From Argopecten irradians (taxonomy: Eukaryota; Mollusca; Bivalvia; Pectinida; Pectinidae): a stretch of DNA of 64,000 nucleotides. The notes beneath the pieces are model-generated. The model ran no database searches. It was not told the origin of the DNA and saw only the letters and a list, made by a program, of their open reading frames with translations. Positions 43,401-62,970 of this stretch are shown piece by piece; position 1 is the first letter of the stretch; every line of letters starts with the position of its first letter. A program made the translations under genes and the position numbers. The stretch spans positions 29,153,963-29,217,962 of the forward strand of contig NC_091142.1 in the NCBI RefSeq assembly GCF_041381155.1, in the 5' to 3' direction.

Positions 43401-46400
43401 ACCTGTCTATATAGACCACACAATGGACGATCACACCTGTCTATATAGACCACACAATGGACGATCACACCTGTCTATATAGACCACACAATGGACGATC
43501 ACACCTGTCTATATAGAACACACAATGGACAGTCACATCTGTCTATATAGACCACACAATGGACGATCACACCTGTCTATATAGACCACACAATGGACGA
43601 TCACACCTGTCTATATAGAACACACAATGGACGATCACATCTGTCTATATAGAACACACAATGGACAGTCACATCTGTCTATATAGACCACACAATGGAC
43701 GATCACACCTGTCTATATAGACCACACAATGGACGATCACACCTGTCTATATAGAACACACAATGGACGATCACACCTGTCTATATAGAACATACAATGG
43801 ACGATCACACCTGTCTATATAGACCAAACAATGGACAGTCACACCTGTCTATATAGAACACACAATGGACGATCACATCTGTCTATATAGAACACACAAT
43901 GGACAGTCACATCTGTCTATATAGACCACACAATGGACGATCACACCTGTCTATATAGACCACACAATGGACGATCACACCTGTCTATATAGAACACACA
44001 ATGGACGATCACATCTGTCTATATAGAACACACAATGGACAGTCACATCTGTCTATATAGACCACACAATGGACGATCACACCTGTCTATATAGACCACA
44101 CAATGGACAGTCACACCTGTCTATATAGACCACACAATGGACAGTCACACCTGTCTATATAGACCACACAATGGACAGTCACACCTGTCTATATAGACCA
44201 CACAATGGACAGTCACACCTGTCTATATAGAACACACAATGGACAGTCACACCTGTCTATATAGACCACACAATGGACAGTCAAACCTGTCTATATAGAC
44301 CACACAATGGACAGTCACACCTGTCTATATAGAACACACAATGGACAGTCACACCTGTCTATATAGAACACACAATGGACGATCACACCTGTCTATATAG
44401 AACACACAATGGACAGTCACACCTGTCTATATAGAACACACAATGGACAGTCAACAACCTGTCTATATAGAACACACAATGGACAGTCACACCTGTCTAT
44501 ATAGAACACACAATGGACAGTCACACCTGTCTATATAGACCACACAATGGACAGTCAAACCTGTCTATATAGAACACACAATGGACAGTCACACCTGTCT
44601 ATATAGAACACACAATGGACGATCACACCTGTCTATATAGAACACACAATGGACGATCACATCTGTCTATATAGAACACACAATGGACAGTCACATCTGT
44701 CTATATAGAACACACAATGGACGATCACACCTGTCTATATAGACCACACAATGGACGATCACACCTGTCTATATAGAACACACACACACACCTGTCTATA
44801 TAGACAAGTCACATCTGTCTATACACAATACAGTCAACTGTCTATATAGACACACAATGGACGACTTACAGTACAAACCTGTCTATATAGACACACAATG
44901 GACAGTCACACCTGTCTATATAGAACACAACAATGGACAGTCACACCTGTCTATATAGACCACACAATGGATAGTCAAACCTGTCTATATAGAACATACA
45001 ATAGACAGTCACACCTGTCTATATAGACCACACAATGGACAGTCAAACCTGTCTATATAGAACATACAATGGACAGTCACACCTGTCTATATAGAACACA
45101 CAATGGACGATGACACCTGTCTATATAGACCACACAATGGACGATCACACCTGTCTATATAGAACACACAATGGACGATCACATCTGTCTATATAGAACA
45201 CACAATGGACAGTCACATCTGTCTATATAGAACACACACAATGGACGATCACATTGTCTATATCACACAATGATCACACCTGTCTATATAGAACACACAA
45301 TGGACAGTCACACCTGTCTATATAGAACACACAATGGACGATCACATCTGTCTATATAGACCACACAATGGACGATCACACCTGTCTATATAGACCACAC
45401 AATGGACGATCACACCTGTCTATATAGAACATACAATGGACGATCACACCTGTCTATATAGACAACAATGGACAGTCACACTGTCTATATAGAACACACA
45501 ATGGACGATCACATCTGTCTATATAGAACACACAATGGACAGTCACATCTGTCTATATAGAACACACAATGGACGATCACACTGTCTGTCTATATAGAAC
45601 ACACAATGGACGATCACACCTGTCTATATAGAACACACAATGGACGATCACATCTGTCTATATAGAACACACAATGGACAGTCACATCTGTCTATATAGA
45701 CCACACAATGGACGATCACACCTGTCTATATAGACCACACAATGGACAGTCACACCCATCTATATAGACCACACAATGGACAGTCACACCTGTCTATATA
45801 GACCACACAATGGACAGTCACACCTGTCTATATAGACCGCACAATGGACAGTCACATCTGTCTATATAGAACACACAATGGACAGTCACACCTGTCTATA
45901 TAGACCACACAATGGACAGTCAAACCTGTCTATATAGACCACACAATGGACAGTCACACCTGTCTATATAGAACATACAATGGACAGTCACACCTGTCTA
46001 TATAGAACACACAATGGACGATCACACCTGTCTATATAGAACACACAATGGACAGTCACACCTGTCTATATAGAACACACAATGGACAGTCAAACCTGTC
46101 TATATAGACCACATAATGTACAGTCAAACCTGTCTATATAGACCACATAATGTACAGTCACACCTGTCTATATAGAACACACAATGGACGGTCACACCTG
46201 TCTATATAGACCACACAATGGACAGTCACACCTGTCTATATAGAACACACAATGGACGGTCACACCTGTCTATATAGAACACACAATAGATAGTCAAACT
46301 TGTCTATATAGACCACACAATGGATAGTCAAACCTGTCTATAAAGATCACACAAGGGACAGCCAAACCTTTCTATAAAAGCCAAACAAGGGAAGTCAAAC

Positions 46401-49192
46401 CTGTCTATAAAGACCACCCAAAGGACAGTCAAACATGTCTATAAAGACTACCCAAAAGGCAGTCAAACGTGTCTATAAAGGTCACTCAAGGGACGGTCAA
46501 ACATGTCTATAAAGACCACCCAAGTTACATGTATCCTTTAATTTGTTTATATAAACCACCCAAGAGACAGTCAAAACTGTCTGTAAAAGTCGCACAAGGG
46601 AAGTCAAACATGTCTATAAGGACCACTCAAGAGACAGTCAAACATATCTATATGAACCACTCAAGGGACAGTCAAACATGTCTATAAGGACCACTCAAAG
46701 GACAGTCAAACATGTCTATATGGACCACTCAAGGGACAGTCAAACATGTCTATAAGGACCACTCAAGAGACAGTCAAACATGTATATAAGGACCTCTCAG
46801 GAGACAGTCAAACATGTATATAAGGACCACTCAAGGGACAGTTAAACATGTCTATAAGGACCACTCAAGGGACAGTCAAACATGTCTATAAGGACCACTC
46901 AAGGGACAGTCAAACATGTCTATATGGACCACTCAAGGGACAGTCAAGCATGTCTATATGGACCACTCAAGGGACAGTCAAGCATGTCTATAAGGACCAC
47001 TCAAGGGACAGTCAAACATGTCTATAAGGACCACTTAAGGGACAGTCAAACATGAATATAAGGACCACTCAAGGGACAGTCAAACATATATATAAGGACC
47101 TCTCAAGGGACAGTCAAACATGTATAAAAGGACCACTAAAGGGACAGTCAAACATGTCTATAAGGACCACTCAAGGGACAGTCCAACCTGTCTATAAGGA
47201 CCACTTAAGGGACAGTCAAACATGTATATAAGGACCACTCAAGAGACAATCAAACTTGTATTTAAGGACCACTCAAGGGACAGTCAAACATGTCTATAAG
47301 GACCACTCAAGGGACAGTCAAACATGTCTATAAGGACCACTCAAGAGACAGTCAAACATGTCTATAAGGACCACTCAAGGGACAGTCAAACATGTATATA
47401 AGGACCACTCAAGGGACAGTCAAACATGTCTATATGGACCACTCAAGGGACAGTCAAGCATGTCTATATGGACCACTCAAGGGACAGTCAAGCATGTCTA
47501 TAAGGACCACTCAAGGGACAGTCAAACATGTCTATAAGGACCACTTAAGGGACAGTCAAACATGAATATAATGACCACTCAAGGGACAGTCAAACATATA
47601 TATAAGGACCTCTCAAGGGACAGTCAAACATGTCTATAAGGACCACTAAAGGGACAGTCAAACATGTCTATAAGGACCACTCAAGGGACAGTCAAACATG
47701 TCTATATGGACCACTCAAGGGACAGTCAAACATGTCTATAAGGACCACTCAAGGGACAGTCAGACATGTCTATAAGGACCACTCAAGGGACAGTCAAACA
47801 TGTCTATAAGGACCATCCAAGCGACAAGTGAAAGTGGTCATTATACACAAAGCACAATGTGTTGCAAATAGCTTTGTGACCTTAAGATAGTGGTCTAGAA
47901 GTACACCCAATATGCTTGACCTGGGCATTGAACCCTACCCTAAGTGAAAGACAATAGTATTGATATTGCTCTGATCGTCAACCTATTGTCAATGAAAAAT
48001 ATCCTTCCGATCACAATTTTATATCATTTTCTTAATGATCACAATTTTGTATAAATTTCATAACGATCACAATTTTATATCATTTTCTTAACGATCACAA
48101 TTTTATATCATATTATAAACGACTACGCTTTTGTATCACTTTCATAACGACCACACTTTGCAATAATTACAATATTATATTTAAAGATGCCAGAGTTTAC
48201 AGATTACCTACGGCGTGTTGACAAGGGGATCCAGGAGACAGGGAAAAGACTGTCAGGGTTTTGGGTAATGTTCTTCTACCCCGTGATTTCGCTCTGTCAC
48301 CCGGAGACAGCCAAGGTTCTTCTCAAGACAGCTGAACCCAAACCCGTGCAGACTGGAGGAGGCTACTTCGCATTTCTTCCTTGGCTTGGTTAGTGAATTG
48401 GTTAGTGACTGCTGGAGGATAGAACAGTCGCTAATTGTGGACCAGTGTTTGTATTCGAAAGAATCAAATGTAGAGAGTAATTCTTAAAGATGCTCCAGAG
48501 CCGACGAAAGGTATTTTCCCTATCAAAAATAATAATAAGTATTTTTCTTCATTTACAAAAGTAACTTATTTCACACCATTACCACCATTGAAAATGTTTG
48601 AGCTCCTTATTTTAATTTAAGATAAAATATTTTGAAAAAATAATAGTGCCGCGAAAAAATCCATAACACTTTGCCCTATATGGAACTAAGTACTGATTAT
48701 GCATGCACCAAAAGCAAATCAAATTAGTTTATATGTATTTTTGTGTTAATTAGACACATATAAGCACGATTAAACACCAATTATTGTTCAGATGATGGGT
48801 ATCGTTTATGCTCTGTCGGCGGCGGAGCATCTTTAAATAAAATCGTGGACTTTCTTTGCATATTACAGAGTTACATGTAGCTCCCTTGAGAGTAGGTTTC
48901 GATTGTTACGTCATTATTTAGTGAGCACTATTCACGTCGTTTTCTAGGAAAAGTATGACGTAACGCTCGCAAACTCATGACGTCACAATCAATACCTACC
49001 CGCAAGGGCAGATAACTCTGTAATATGCAAATACAGAATATTATTTATGCTTTCGCCTAAATAGGAAATGGTCTGTTGGTTAGTTCTGGCAAGCATTGGG
49101 AAAGAAATCGACGTTTATTAAACCCTGCCTTTCTCATCGATGTCCTGAAATCATATGTTGGTACTTTCAACAATGTGTTCGATATATTTCTG
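40462..49192 (+). CDS. CYP4: Partial CYP4 gene (locus D): exons 1-3 only
   Basis: Three coding exons match the 5' part of the cluster's template in length and phase: 40462-40623 (anchor and [12 protein letters not shown]), 48187-48388 (with [10 protein letters not shown]) and 49065-49192 ([23 protein letters not shown]). All have good splice sites, including the donor after exon 3 (GTAAGT). No exon 4-12 sequence is found between 49193 and the start of gene E at 54306. Together they encode about 164 residues covering the anchor and the B/C-helix region but none of the I-helix, ExxR or haem loop, so alone they cannot form a P450. Either this is a truncated duplicate, or its transcript splices on to exon 4 of gene E (same phase 0). 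Intron 1 is 7.56 kb, almost all tandem repeat. The reading frame itself has no lesion, which is why it is not called a pseudogene outright. Confidence 0.72.
40632..46330. repeat. 34-bp tandem array, type 1, about 168 units, in intron 1 of locus D
   Basis: The unit is ACACCTGTCTATATAGAA followed by CACACAATGGACAGTC. It begins within ten bases of the exon 1 donor. Most units are over 90% alike; common variants are CGATC for CAGTC, ATCTG for ACCTG and GACC for GAAC. Blocks of several units in the same variant order recur (for example around 43500-44100), a sign of higher-order duplication. A 34-bp period cannot keep a reading frame, so it is not coding. Confidence 0.98.
46331..47825. repeat. 34-bp tandem array, type 2, about 44 units
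   Basis: It continues the type 1 array in the same phase with a diverged unit, GGACCACTCAAGGGACAG followed by TCAAACATGTCTATAA. Between about 46330 and 46560 units are mixed and irregular, so the two types are the same ancestral repeat homogenised separately. Confidence 0.96.
48009..48165. repeat. Tandem repeat of about 31 bp, five units
   Basis: Units of CGATCACAATTTTATATC with ATTTTCTTAA recur about five times, ending 21 bp before exon 2 of gene D. They are unrelated to the 34-bp unit. Confidence 0.85.
48484..48836 (+). mobile_element. Family P MITE copy 4
   Basis: TTAAAGATGCTCCAGAGCCG at the left and GGCGGAGCATCTTTAA at the right, with TTAA at both borders (48484-48487, 48833-48836). It is the most intact copy at its termini and lies in intron 2 of gene D. 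Confidence 0.88.
48852..49040. mobile_element. Family Q palindromic MITE
   Basis: It starts TTCTTTGCATATTACAGAG and ends CTCTGTAATATGCAAATACAG; TGACGTCA sits in the right arm. It lies 16 bp after the family P copy and 25 bp before exon 3 of gene D, close to the acceptor. Confidence 0.85.
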
Positions 49193-49387
49193 GTAAGTTT
49201 TTAGAAATATACTCGAAATCTACTAAATTGTAATAAAATAAAATACTAAGTGGATTTCTAATTGAGTTCTTTCCATTCTTGTTCTTAAAAAAGAGAAATA
49301 TGTGTGTTATAATTTATGTAAATGTAAAGCCAAGCTGGCTTTAATCGTCATATATCAAAACTGATGTTTGATGTTGTTACATGTATC

Positions 49388-49660
49388 TCCTTCAGCATCC
49401 TCTATATTCCATGGGTTACTACCACAGTCGTTATATCTACCTTTATCCTCTTTAATTCCGGGGTAACGATCACTGTCGTTGAATTGACCCTCATCCTCGA
49501 TATTCCATGGGTCACTATCACTGATGTTATATCCATCTCTTGATCATAATTCATATTCTGTGAAAGCCATACAACTATCCGTCTCATCTGTTGTTGCGCA
49601 CAAATCCTTCCGTTTTACTATAGTTCAGTGGTGGATTTAAGGACCCCTGAAGTATCCAGG
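49388..49660. mobile_element. Family R remnant, rearranged
   Basis: Several copies of the family R end motif (CATCCTCGATATTCCATGGG with variants) occur in the same region, together with GATATAAC-type sequence. It looks like a rearranged or tandemly duplicated end rather than a whole element. Confidence 0.45.
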
Positions 49661-50663
49661 ATGACCCAGGGAGGGATATCACGACTGTGATAGTAACCCT
49701 TTGACAAGAAAGGATGGTCATGGGTGAATGTAACGACAGTTGTAGTACCCCTGGAATATTGTGTATGCTCCTTACGAAAACGCATCTGAATGAACGTATC
49801 TACATACATCACCGTGTCCAACCGTACTTTGGAGATTGCGGTTGAAGTAACGCAGAGTTTGCGGTTATCACCGGAAGGTGATGGAAAATTGAGAGGGTAG
49901 GTCCACGAAATTGTCAAATAACGAAATTCTAGAGAATCTATCAAAAAACTGAGTCGCTCACGGATTGTAGCACACATTGAAGAATTCAAGGCATGTTTCG
50001 CATATTGTCGATGTTTTTTGTGGAGTTAAAACACTCCACGACAAAAATCGAAATCCGATTTTTTTGTAAACAAATCAAAATTTCATAATGTTTTAAGCCA
50101 TATTATTTTATATAAACACTTTCCATTTGTGTGTTGATGTTTTAAAAACACCCCGACTGAATGACATTTGTTTGAGTCAAGAAATTTCCATGAAATACTG
50201 AATTGAATTTTTGAAGGATGAGGTTGCGGTTGCATAAAGTAAAAAATGGGGGTTGCGGTTTTTGGTCATTCAATAGCTATAATGGGCGGATGATATTTGC
50301 CATTTTCCATGACCTCAGAGTGTTTCGGAGATGTTTGCGTATAATGTTATTATCACTAAGACAATCAATTAAGTTTCCGTTCCGTATTGATCAGTTTTAA
50401 TATTAGCAATGGTATGTATATGTAAGAATGGTATGTCAGCTTTAACTCTTCATTTGTTATTATAAAACTGTGTAGCAACAAACAGGAAAATTATATAAAA
50501 TTATCATGAAGATCATGAAGCATTTTTCACCTCACGAAACACACCCGTACCCGTTATAAAAATACATGATGTGTATTGTGTTACTCTGTAGTCTTCGTAA
50601 TAAGAGTAGGCCCTAGTAGCCGCTACAGAGAACCCTACTGCTACAGGCGATTGATAACACAGT

Positions 50664-50698
50664 AAATAAATAAAAATAAATAAAAAAATAAATAAAGG
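50664..50698. repeat. AAAT microsatellite
   Basis: This is a short AATA/AAAT tetranucleotide run between genes D and E. Confidence 0.85.
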
Positions 50699-51329
50699 TT
50701 GAATTGACCTTTGATAATTGAATGATTCTTATAGAGATTTCTCATTAAGACTTCGAATCCGAATAAGAATACGAAATCCATTGTAATGTATTTAGTTCTA
50801 CTTCATACTTGCTATAGTACTGACATTCAATTCGCTTTCTGATTCTGATTCCGACTCGGTCTTAATGATAAATCTCTTATTGGTCGTTTGGGATTAATAA
50901 TGGAAGTGCTAAAAACGATGTAAAAAAGATACACAGTTGACTGGCACCTAATTATAAATAATTTAGTAATCGATGCAATAAGTCGAAAAGGGAGATAAGC
51001 TGCACCAGATGGTATCATTTCGTCCATTTAGGACTCATCTGACAATCCGCACTCATAAAACCTACTTTATCCCAACCGCAACAATCAATGACGTTACTTT
51101 TTTTACTTTACATTTTCCGCAACCACGAAAAACTACTTTATGTAAACCGCAATAATGACGTTACTTTTACCGACACATTTTCAAAATCGTATCTCCTAAT
51201 CATCCGGTATTAGATTTAGAAAATCTTTTGAGAGGCTGTTTACAAGGGTTCGCAATTATAATATAATCAGTTGATATTGGTCTAGACTCGATTCGTAAAG
51301 CACCATGAGATCATGAACTTGACAATTGG

Positions 51330-51524
51330 CGAAAAGTGGCAAAAATCATGTAAGGACGTGCCAGGTTTGTTGGTGGAGGAAAGCCGGAGTACCCGGAGAA
51401 AAACCACCGACCAGCGGTCAGTACCTGGCAACTGCCCCACATGGGATTCGAACCCGCATCCCAGAGGTGGAGGGCTTGTGGTAATATGTCGGGACATGTT
51501 AACCACTCGGCCACCGCGGCCCCT
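51330..51524 (-). mobile_element. tRNA-derived SINE, well preserved
   Basis: On the minus strand it starts GGGGCCGCGGTGGCCGAGTG, with A box TGGCCGAGTGGTTAA and B box GGTTCGAATCCC of a class II (Leu/Ser-like) tRNA head. Then comes a block reading TTTTTCTCCGGGTACTCCGG and CTTTCCTCCACC, the conserved central domain seen in many bivalve SINEs. It is the same family as 32707-32925 but better preserved. Open frames across it on both strands are not genes. Confidence 0.88.
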
Positions 51525-52338
51525 TAAATTATCAAACAATTAAATGATTGTGACAGTGAACGAAAATTGTCCTTTCAAATGTCAATGTAATAATTATATT
51601 TTATGAATAAAACATTTACATCTGTATAGTTGGTCATTTTATTCTGCTGTCTGTGATTTGTTCGATTAAATGAAAAGAATTGCTGTGTTTTTCACAACTT
51701 TACTTACTTCTTCTTTGATGTTAGTAGTGTGTTTTGTTATTGAAAAAATACTAATCATCTGTTATTGATATATGAAAATTACCATATTTTTCGGCACTGT
51801 GTAACACCATTAAAGAATCCCAGTATATGGCAGAATATATACATTATATTACAATTATATTATCTTAGCCTCAATATTAGCACTCTGAATCATTTAGCTA
51901 TAATTACTGACATTTCAATTGCTAAATGATAGTCATGGGGAAACAATTAATATTCCGTGTATAATGAACAAATGACACCAATTAAAGAAATAATAAAGTA
52001 TGATTTATTATATCTCTCAAGTAATTATTTTACAATAAATTAAGCATTACCGGTTACATATTAAAATATACAATATAATTATACTGATACAAATTGTATA
52101 TTATACAGTTCAATCTTTCAGCAAACAAATTCATGATTTGAAGATTTGTTTATTCACTTTTCATTTAAGTTACAAGGGTATGAAATTGTGTACAATTATC
52201 TTTAAAATTCCTATCAAATGAATGAGATAATTGAATTTTTTAATTATAATTGCAGATCACCAAACAACCAGACAGCCTGATATATATGACAAATTGGGTT
52301 AATTTAATACAAAGACAAAAAGATCTGGCCCCGATTTC

Positions 52339-52448
52339 TCGAAACAAATATTCAGACTTAATTCGTCAAAACTTAAGTTTTCTCCTTACCGGTATGTGAA
52401 AATTCATAACTCCAGTCACTTTTTGACTGAAGTTTGTTTCATGAAATA
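52339..52448. mobile_element. Possible small foldback element
   Basis: GATTTCTCGAAACAAATATT at the left faces GAAGTTTGTTTCATGAAAT at the right with TTAAGT-type sequence between. A single end of the same type (GATTTCTCGAAACAAACTC) occurs near 33265. It is short and decayed. Confidence 0.4.
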
Positions 52449-53065
52449 AACAACTTCATTTCTACCTAAGTAATACCACAGAAGGTGATGTGTAAAGTGT
52501 GAACAATAAAGTGTAGTACATACATGTACATGTGTGTTATATAATATGATGTCAGAGTCAATGGCACATCTGGTATCAATGTAAAGCATAGATTCAAATT
52601 ACCTAGATAACATCAGCCAGCCCACATGGATAAATCAATGTATATATGTCAAAAAGACTCATACTGTGCAACCCTATGATGTTCCTGTCTAAGTATTGAA
52701 AATGACTTTGGCATTAAATGCCTCCTGTGTAGACCCTAAAATTACTTGGAATTACTTGGAAGTCTGATTAATTACAATAAACAAAGAACAATTACATTTA
52801 CAATTTTAAGTACACAACCCTCACATAAATGACATGAAAAGCTACATGATTACATTGAGTTATTACATTGAACATATTGCTTACTGTATTTTTCTATATT
52901 TTGAGTAAGTTACAGTGCAACATTTAAAATTTTTGGGCAAGTTTTCATCAATTGATCTTACAAATGTACAGTATACACTTTTTTAAATGATATTCATGCA
53001 TGTTATAGTAAAGATTCAGAATCTAAATCTTTTAATGCTATTATATATACTGTACTGAAATTGAG

Positions 53066-53198
53066 TATCACAGGAGTTAGACGTTCCGTCAATACATATA
53101 TAAAAAATACCCCTATATATATATATTTCTAAACCAAAAAAAAGTACGTTTCCATGTAATGCAGTATATTATTGACAGAACGTCAAACTCCTGTGATA
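53066..53198. mobile_element. TA-flanked MITE, 133 bp
   Basis: The termini TATCACAGGAGTTAGACGTTC and, inverted, TATCACAGGAGTTTGACGTTC are nearly perfect inverted repeats of about 29 bp, each starting with TA. The TA target and small size fit a Tc1/mariner-type MITE (inference). Confidence 0.82.
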
Positions 53199-53805
53199 GT
53201 ATACATGTACAAAAATGGGCGATTTTGACATCAAATTTGCTGTTTTGTTTCTCCGTAATATCAAAAATATTCATACATTTCAGTTAGAAGCCCGAATACT
53301 TTTTTTAGATGCAATCAGCTCTTTAACTCGTTTTGTATGCTAACGTTAATATGTAGGAAGTCTACACAGTAATTAAAGTACTGTTTTTTTTTAGTAACGT
53401 AGCCTAACAGAGAATGTGAATACAGAACTGATCATATCATAATTCATAACTGATAAAAAATTAATTACAATTTAAAGTTGTGTTCTGTTTAAAATAGATA
53501 AACGTTAGGATCTAGCCCCCCACCGTATGTTTGTGTGTCTGTTTAAAATAGATAAGAGTTAGCGGACCTGTTTCAACAGCTGAGTAGCTCCATATACTAT
53601 TTTTACGCATTTACATAGAAAACATATTCTAGTGTATTCTGTTTGCTTAAACATCAGACTTGATAGCGCGAATTGTCGTCCACAACAGCTGAGATCTAAA
53701 CTCTTTACATCATTTGCTGATTTATATCCTTCTTATCACAAAATTGATTATTGTTGATACACGTACCTATCAACAATCATTATTATTTTGTCTATGCTAT
53801 TGTGG

Positions 53806-53983
53806 TATTCTGTATTTGAATATCACAGAGTTATTTGCCCTTACGGTACGTTATTGATTGTCATGTCATGTGTGACGTCATACTTTTAGAGAAATCGACG
53901 ATATTTTATCACAGTAAATAATGACGTCACAATGTATACCTACCCGCAAGGGAAGCAAATCTGTAATAAGCAAAGACGGAATA
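53806..53983. mobile_element. Family Q palindromic MITE
   Basis: The ends ATTCTGTATTTGAATATCAC and GTAATAAGCAAAGACGGAAT are mirrored; TGACGTCA occurs in both arms; the centre is shorter than in other copies. It lies about 320 bp upstream of the exon 1 acceptor of gene E. Confidence 0.82.
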
Positions 53984-54305
53984 AAATCATATTGTAGCCT
54001 TTGAATTGGCAAAAATGACGCGATTACTTGTAAATCTCTTATCTTTCATCGAAAACACGTGTCGTCTTTATTTACCTCTTTGAACACTAAAACCTCTTCT
54101 AAGCTGTGGCATTTTAAAACCTATATTTCATTTTGATAGGAACGTAGTAGATAATTTATGTTTAAGCATTACAAAAATGAAAAATAATCATTCTGAAAAA
54201 GAAAAGTCGAAATTGACAAGATGAACGAGTCGAGAAATTGCATTTCGAATTAACAAAGATGTTCATTTTTACATAACTAAGTTTTTATCCATGATTTTTC
54301 AGAAC

Positions 54306-62168
<7,863 letters not shown>

Positions 62169-62477
62169 GTATGTTCAATAGTGCATTTAAAATAGCCAGC
62201 AACTGCTGGACGATGTCACTCAAACAAATGATCATGAGATCATTGGAAATGAATGGCTTGTGTATACATCACTTGCTATTTATATAGATATTGGTATGTT
62301 AGCAAATCGGCCTTAAGAAACAAAAAACCTAGATTTACTTTTCATGCGGAAATGCAGTGGAATATGTAACCTCTTAACGTGGTTATTTGTGTTGATAATG
62401 AATTATTATTATATTAATATGTGTATGTTGGTTTATGATGAACACAGCAAGAGTGCAACGCATGTTTTACATACGTT

Positions 62478-62842
62478 TGAAAGATGCTCCACCGCCGACA
62501 AAGCATAAATGATATTCCTCAGGTGAACAATGATTGGTGTTTGATCGTGTATATATATATTTCTAATTAACACAAAAATAATATAAAATAATATATTTCG
62601 CCTTTGGTGCATGCGCAATCCGTACTTCCTTCCATATAGGATATAGTGGCACGGAATTTTTTCGGGATGCAATTAATTATTTTTCATATTTTTAACTTGA
62701 AGTAAAATTAGAAGCTCAAACTTTTCAATGGTGGTAATGGTGTAAAGTAAGTAACTTTTGTAACTGAAGAAAAATACTAAATCGTCTGCTCCTGTTTTTG
62801 ATAGTGAAAAAATACCATTTGTCAGCGGTGGAGCATCTTTAA
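62478..62842 (-). mobile_element. Family P MITE copy 5, reverse orientation
   Basis: The termini are TGAAAGATGCTCCACCGCCG at the left and CAGCGGTGGAGCATCTTTAA at the right, in the opposite orientation to the copy at 975. One border TTAA is mutated to TGAA. It lies in intron 6 of gene E. Confidence 0.85.
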
Positions 62843-62970
62843 AACATGCGTTTTACGTATGTTTTGGCCACCATGCGTAAAACGTACGTTTGAACAAAAC
62901 ATGCGTTAAACGTATGTTTAACATATGTTTTACATACGTTTGTTTTCCACCACATGTAAAACGGACGTCT
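62843..62970. repeat. Palindromic ACATGCGTTTTACGTATG repeats
   Basis: Variants of CATGCGTTTTACGTATGTTT occur in both orientations here, just left of the MITE (62452-62477) and again at 63955-64000, where the window ends. This could be the subterminal array of a third palindrome-bearing element whose right end is outside the window. Confidence 0.55.

Larger units (their letters stand above)
49193..54302. other. Region between exon 3 of locus D and exon 1 of locus E
   Basis: About 5.1 kb where exons 4-12 of gene D would be expected; I find none on either strand. It holds a family R remnant (49388-49660), an AAAT repeat, a SINE, small foldback elements and a family Q copy. A weak inverted pair built on GTTGCGGTTGCATAAAGTA (near 50220 and, complemented, 51070-51150) may mark another decayed element. 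The remainder is AT-rich and unassigned. Confidence 0.6.

Noticed and set aside
40632-47825. CRISPR-like direct repeats
   Set aside because: The units are contiguous with no unique spacers, inside a eukaryotic intron; it is a minisatellite.
49618-49989. 123-codon minus-strand open frame between D and E
   Set aside because: It overlaps a rearranged family R remnant and has no protein-family features.
51282-51543. Overlapping open frames on both strands near 51300-51540
   Set aside because: They are translations of a tRNA-derived SINE.
49193-54302. Missing exons 4-12 of gene D
   Set aside because: I looked on both strands for ATLDT, NHPYV, GHDTT, KExxR and FSAGPRNC-type coding blocks and found none.
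54291-54305. Upstream in-frame ATG of gene E
   Set aside because: It lies in the pyrimidine tract of the acceptor ending at 54302, so it is intronic; the ATG at 54306 matches the start position in gene C.
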